From positions 1-38,127 of IMG/VR virus record IMGVR_UViG_3300044615_001107: a stretch of 38,127 nt of DNA. One strand, given 5' to 3'. Made by a program: the position numbers and the translations under genes. The notes under the pieces are model-generated. The model was given only the letters and a program-made list of their open reading frames with translations. It had not been told where the DNA came from and searched no databases. This document shows, piece after piece, positions 36,475 to 38,127 of this stretch; position 1 is the first letter of the stretch, and each line of letters opens with the position of its first letter. Origin of the DNA: a virus.

Positions 36475-38127
36475 TTAAATCCGCCACCGATTGCTCACAT
36501 CGTCCACCGCTTCCACCAAGTCCGAATAGGTCATCGCGTTCGGGTCTCGGCGCTTCTTCTTGTCAAAACGGGGAATAACTGGCCATTGCATTGCTATGTA
36601 ACGGACGACATCAGCGCAATTATGGACAATGATTCCGCCTAAGATGGAGAAGTGATGGAGTGAAGGCACTCGGAGGCAATAAACATCACTTATTCCCGCA
36701 TCTTTGACATCAGTTACCAAAATTAGACCTTTTTTGCGATCAACAACCGCAATTTTCGTGCCATCTTCCTTTATTAAGTCCTTTGCCTCAACCCATCCGC
36801 CATGCGTCATAAAACGGTGGTCAGGCGTGCATCTTACTTTACGTCCATCCGCAAAACTGACTTCAACTACAGGTACATCTTTTTGCTTCAATCCTGCCTT
36901 ATCGTAGGCAGCTAAACCGTAATGCGTCATTACATAACCCTGCTCTGGCAATAGGGCAATTGGCGTTTGACCAACTGGCATATCAACCAAAGTATCGCCC
37001 GTGAAACAGTGGTCGGCCCCTTGCGTATCCACGTCCTCTGGCCTTCTATCATCGTGCTGAAGCATCGGGAACGTTCGAAGCAAGTGCTTGCAACTGCGAG
37101 TAAACAGCAAACTCTTTTCTCTTAGCCTCATCCGTATTTGGTTCCAGCCAGGAATTCTCGACTTATCGCTTCTTGAGAAGTAAACCCCCGCAATCGCCAA
37201 CGCATCGGCGATACTTTGACCTCCGTGGTTCTCAAATATCTGGTTATCCGCCGGCCCTGGCTCAATTCTTCTCTTTATGGTGGATTCTCGCTCTGTAATG
37301 CCGTCTCGAATGTCAACAAGGGACATTTTTAAGCCCTCATCTTTATCATTTCCCCCGTACCATTCTCTCAAAATGACAATCGAGCCCTTCTTGATGCCCC
37401 TCCAGTCCTCTCCAGCATAGGTATACCAGAGCACAGCAAAAGGGTGATAAGTCCCATGGTCATACGCCCTATAAATCTTCCAGTGATTCGGGATGTCATC
37501 GGGGTCAATCGCATCAATAACGTGTTCTTGGCTAAACTCAGGGAAGTAGGCACCGGCAACAACGTCCCAATCCCCATGCAACCACGCCCGCACCATCTCA
37601 GGGCTCCCAATCTCATGAAGCCTTTGAACGTACGTCGGGTCGGCCTTCATCAGAATCTGGTTATCCGTGACTCTAGAAGGGATGAACATCCTATGAAGTC
37701 CGGTGTCTTGTTCAAGAAGCTTATAGCCTTGAGGGTTCTCGGCTATCCCGTAACGCGCCTTTACCCATCCATGGCCCACGCCTCCCGGGTTCGCAGTTAA
37801 TCGCAACCGTTTATGAGGCACATCGTGAGGGCTTCTCAAACAAGCAATCATCTGGGTGAACCCCTCATCGGTGGCAAAGTTACCGACCTCATCGAAGCCC
37901 AGCCACGTTAAATTGAAACCTTGATAATTGGTCGCGTCCCTTGCATGCGCCATATACCTCAAGTAAAGCTTAGCCCCATTAGGCCACTTCCAAACCTTCT
38001 CATTCGCATTATAAGAAGCACCGGTTTGGGGGTAAAACTCGAAACTCTGTCGAATCACCTCCTCTAGTTCTGGGTAAGTCCTACGGAAGAGCATCCCAAC
38101 CCAGTGCTGCTTATAAACCGAAACATC
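36475..38127 (-). CDS. terL: Terminase large subunit, C-terminal part (continues from base 1444)
   Basis: This is the rest of the 989-residue TerL precursor; the window edge cuts the gene. In precursor numbering, Walker B is LTWLGFDE (512-519) and the coupling motif is LTANPGG (549-555). The RNase H-like nuclease has Asp662 (YRAYDHG), Asp733 (GPADNQIFE) and the third acidic motif. That third motif is split by the mini-intein: ADH (to 812), intein 813-942, then CADVVRY (from 943). The last 47 residues follow the intein and are basic. The nuclease cuts the concatemer and the ATPase translocates DNA. The protein must splice twice to be active, because both inteins break catalytic motifs. Confidence 0.95.
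   Translation of the reverse strand, partial: DVSVYKQHWVGMLFRRTYPELEEVIRQSFEFYPQTGASYNANEKVWKWPNGAKLYLRYMAHARDATNYQGFNLTWLGFDEVGNFATDEGFTQMIACLRSPHDVPHKRLRLTANPGGVGHGWVKARYGIAENPQGYKLLEQDTGLHRMFIPSRVTDNQILMKADPTYVQRLHEIGSPEMVRAWLHGDWDVVAGAYFPEFSQEHVIDAIDPDDIPNHWKIYRAYDHGTYHPFAVLWYTYAGEDWRGIKKGSIVILREWYGGNDKDEGLKMSLVDIRDGITERESTIKRRIEPGPADNQIFENHGGQSIADALAIAGVYFSRSDKSRIPGWNQIRMRLREKSLLFTRSCKHLLRTFPMLQHDDRRPEDVDTQGADHCFTGDTLVDMPVGQTPIALLPEQGYVMTHYGLAAYDKAGLKQKDVPVVEVSFADGRKVRCTPDHRFMTHGGWVEAKDLIKEDGTKIAVVDRKKGLILVTDVKDAGISDVYCLRVPSLHHFSILGGIIVHNCADVVRYIAMQWPVIPRFDKKKRRDPNAMTYSDLVEAVDDVSNRWRI
36619..37008 (-). other. Intein 2 of TerL: 130-residue mini-intein
   Basis: The element starts with Cys (CFTGDTLVDMPVG, block A) and has TPDHRFMTHGGW (block B with its Thr and His). 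It ends with block F (VYCLRVPSLHHFSIL) and block G (GGIIVHN), followed by Cys as the +1 residue. It lacks a homing endonuclease. Its length, 130 residues, is that of a minimal splicing domain. Having Cys at both the first and +1 positions, it should use the standard (class 1) pathway. The insertion site is the nuclease motif ADH|CADVVRY, where flanking residues cannot easily be lost. Confidence 0.95.
38001..38127. repeat. Terminal direct repeat, right copy (assembly overlap)
   Basis: These bases are identical to bases 1-127. Within TerL they encode the segment beginning VYKQHWVGMLFRR and continuing through the following catalytic-domain residues. Trimming one copy restores the continuous gene. 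Confidence 0.95.

Overview
The window is a complete or near-complete circular phage genome of about 38.0 kb, drawn linearly. The first 127 bases recur exactly as the last 127 (1-127 = 38001-38127), and the terminase gene reads through that join in one frame. The contig is therefore circular or circularly permuted with a 127-base assembly overlap. Gene content and order are those of a P22-like short-tailed phage: TerS, TerL, large portal, scaffold, coat, tail adaptor, tail hub, three or four large Ala/Gln/Gly-rich presumed ejection proteins, tail fibre with an S74 chaperone, lysis genes. The host cannot be named from the sequence. A GH24 lysozyme and a lipobox lipoprotein fit a Gram-negative host. 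No integrase, tRNA or CRISPR array was seen.

Layout. (1) Rightward early block, 2759-6443: a sigma70-like promoter with a dyad at the predicted start point, then eleven small genes, mostly unknown. Many are preceded by an RNA-type hairpin and a near-identical ribosome-binding site (GGAGACACAATG-like). (2) Rightward replication block, 6444-11842: a structured leader, an initiator gene carrying a lambda-O-like origin inside its own coding sequence (four GTGCA-N5-TGCAC iterons plus three AT-rich 12-mers), a DnaB-type helicase, SSB, several small genes and a VRR-NUC nuclease, closed by an intrinsic terminator. (3) Leftward recombination block, 14449-11844: a small gene, RecT-like annealase, Gp157-like protein, a DUF6948-like protein and three overlapping glycine-rich ORFs. 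It diverges from a rightward small HTH-like regulator at 14531. (4) Leftward late block, from TerS (2345) through TerL and across the join to 14781: packaging, virion and lysis genes.

The genes suggest this sequence of events: early small proteins act on the host; the initiator binds its internal iterons and recruits the phage helicase, borrowing host polymerase and primase; RecT, Gp157 and SSB handle recombination; TerS/TerL fill a scaffold-built head through the portal; the adaptor and hub form the tail; lysozyme, holin-like and lipoprotein genes end the cycle.

Most notable: TerL is interrupted by two inteins. One is a 384-residue intein with a LAGLIDADG endonuclease and the Trp-Cys-Thr signature of class 3 inteins, splitting the Walker A motif between Lys and Thr. 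The other is a 130-residue mini-intein in the nuclease motif. The tail adaptor ends in a seven-bladed RCC1 propeller. The origin iterons are conserved as DNA across two reading frames. A recurrent hairpin plus Shine-Dalgarno module punctuates the operons.
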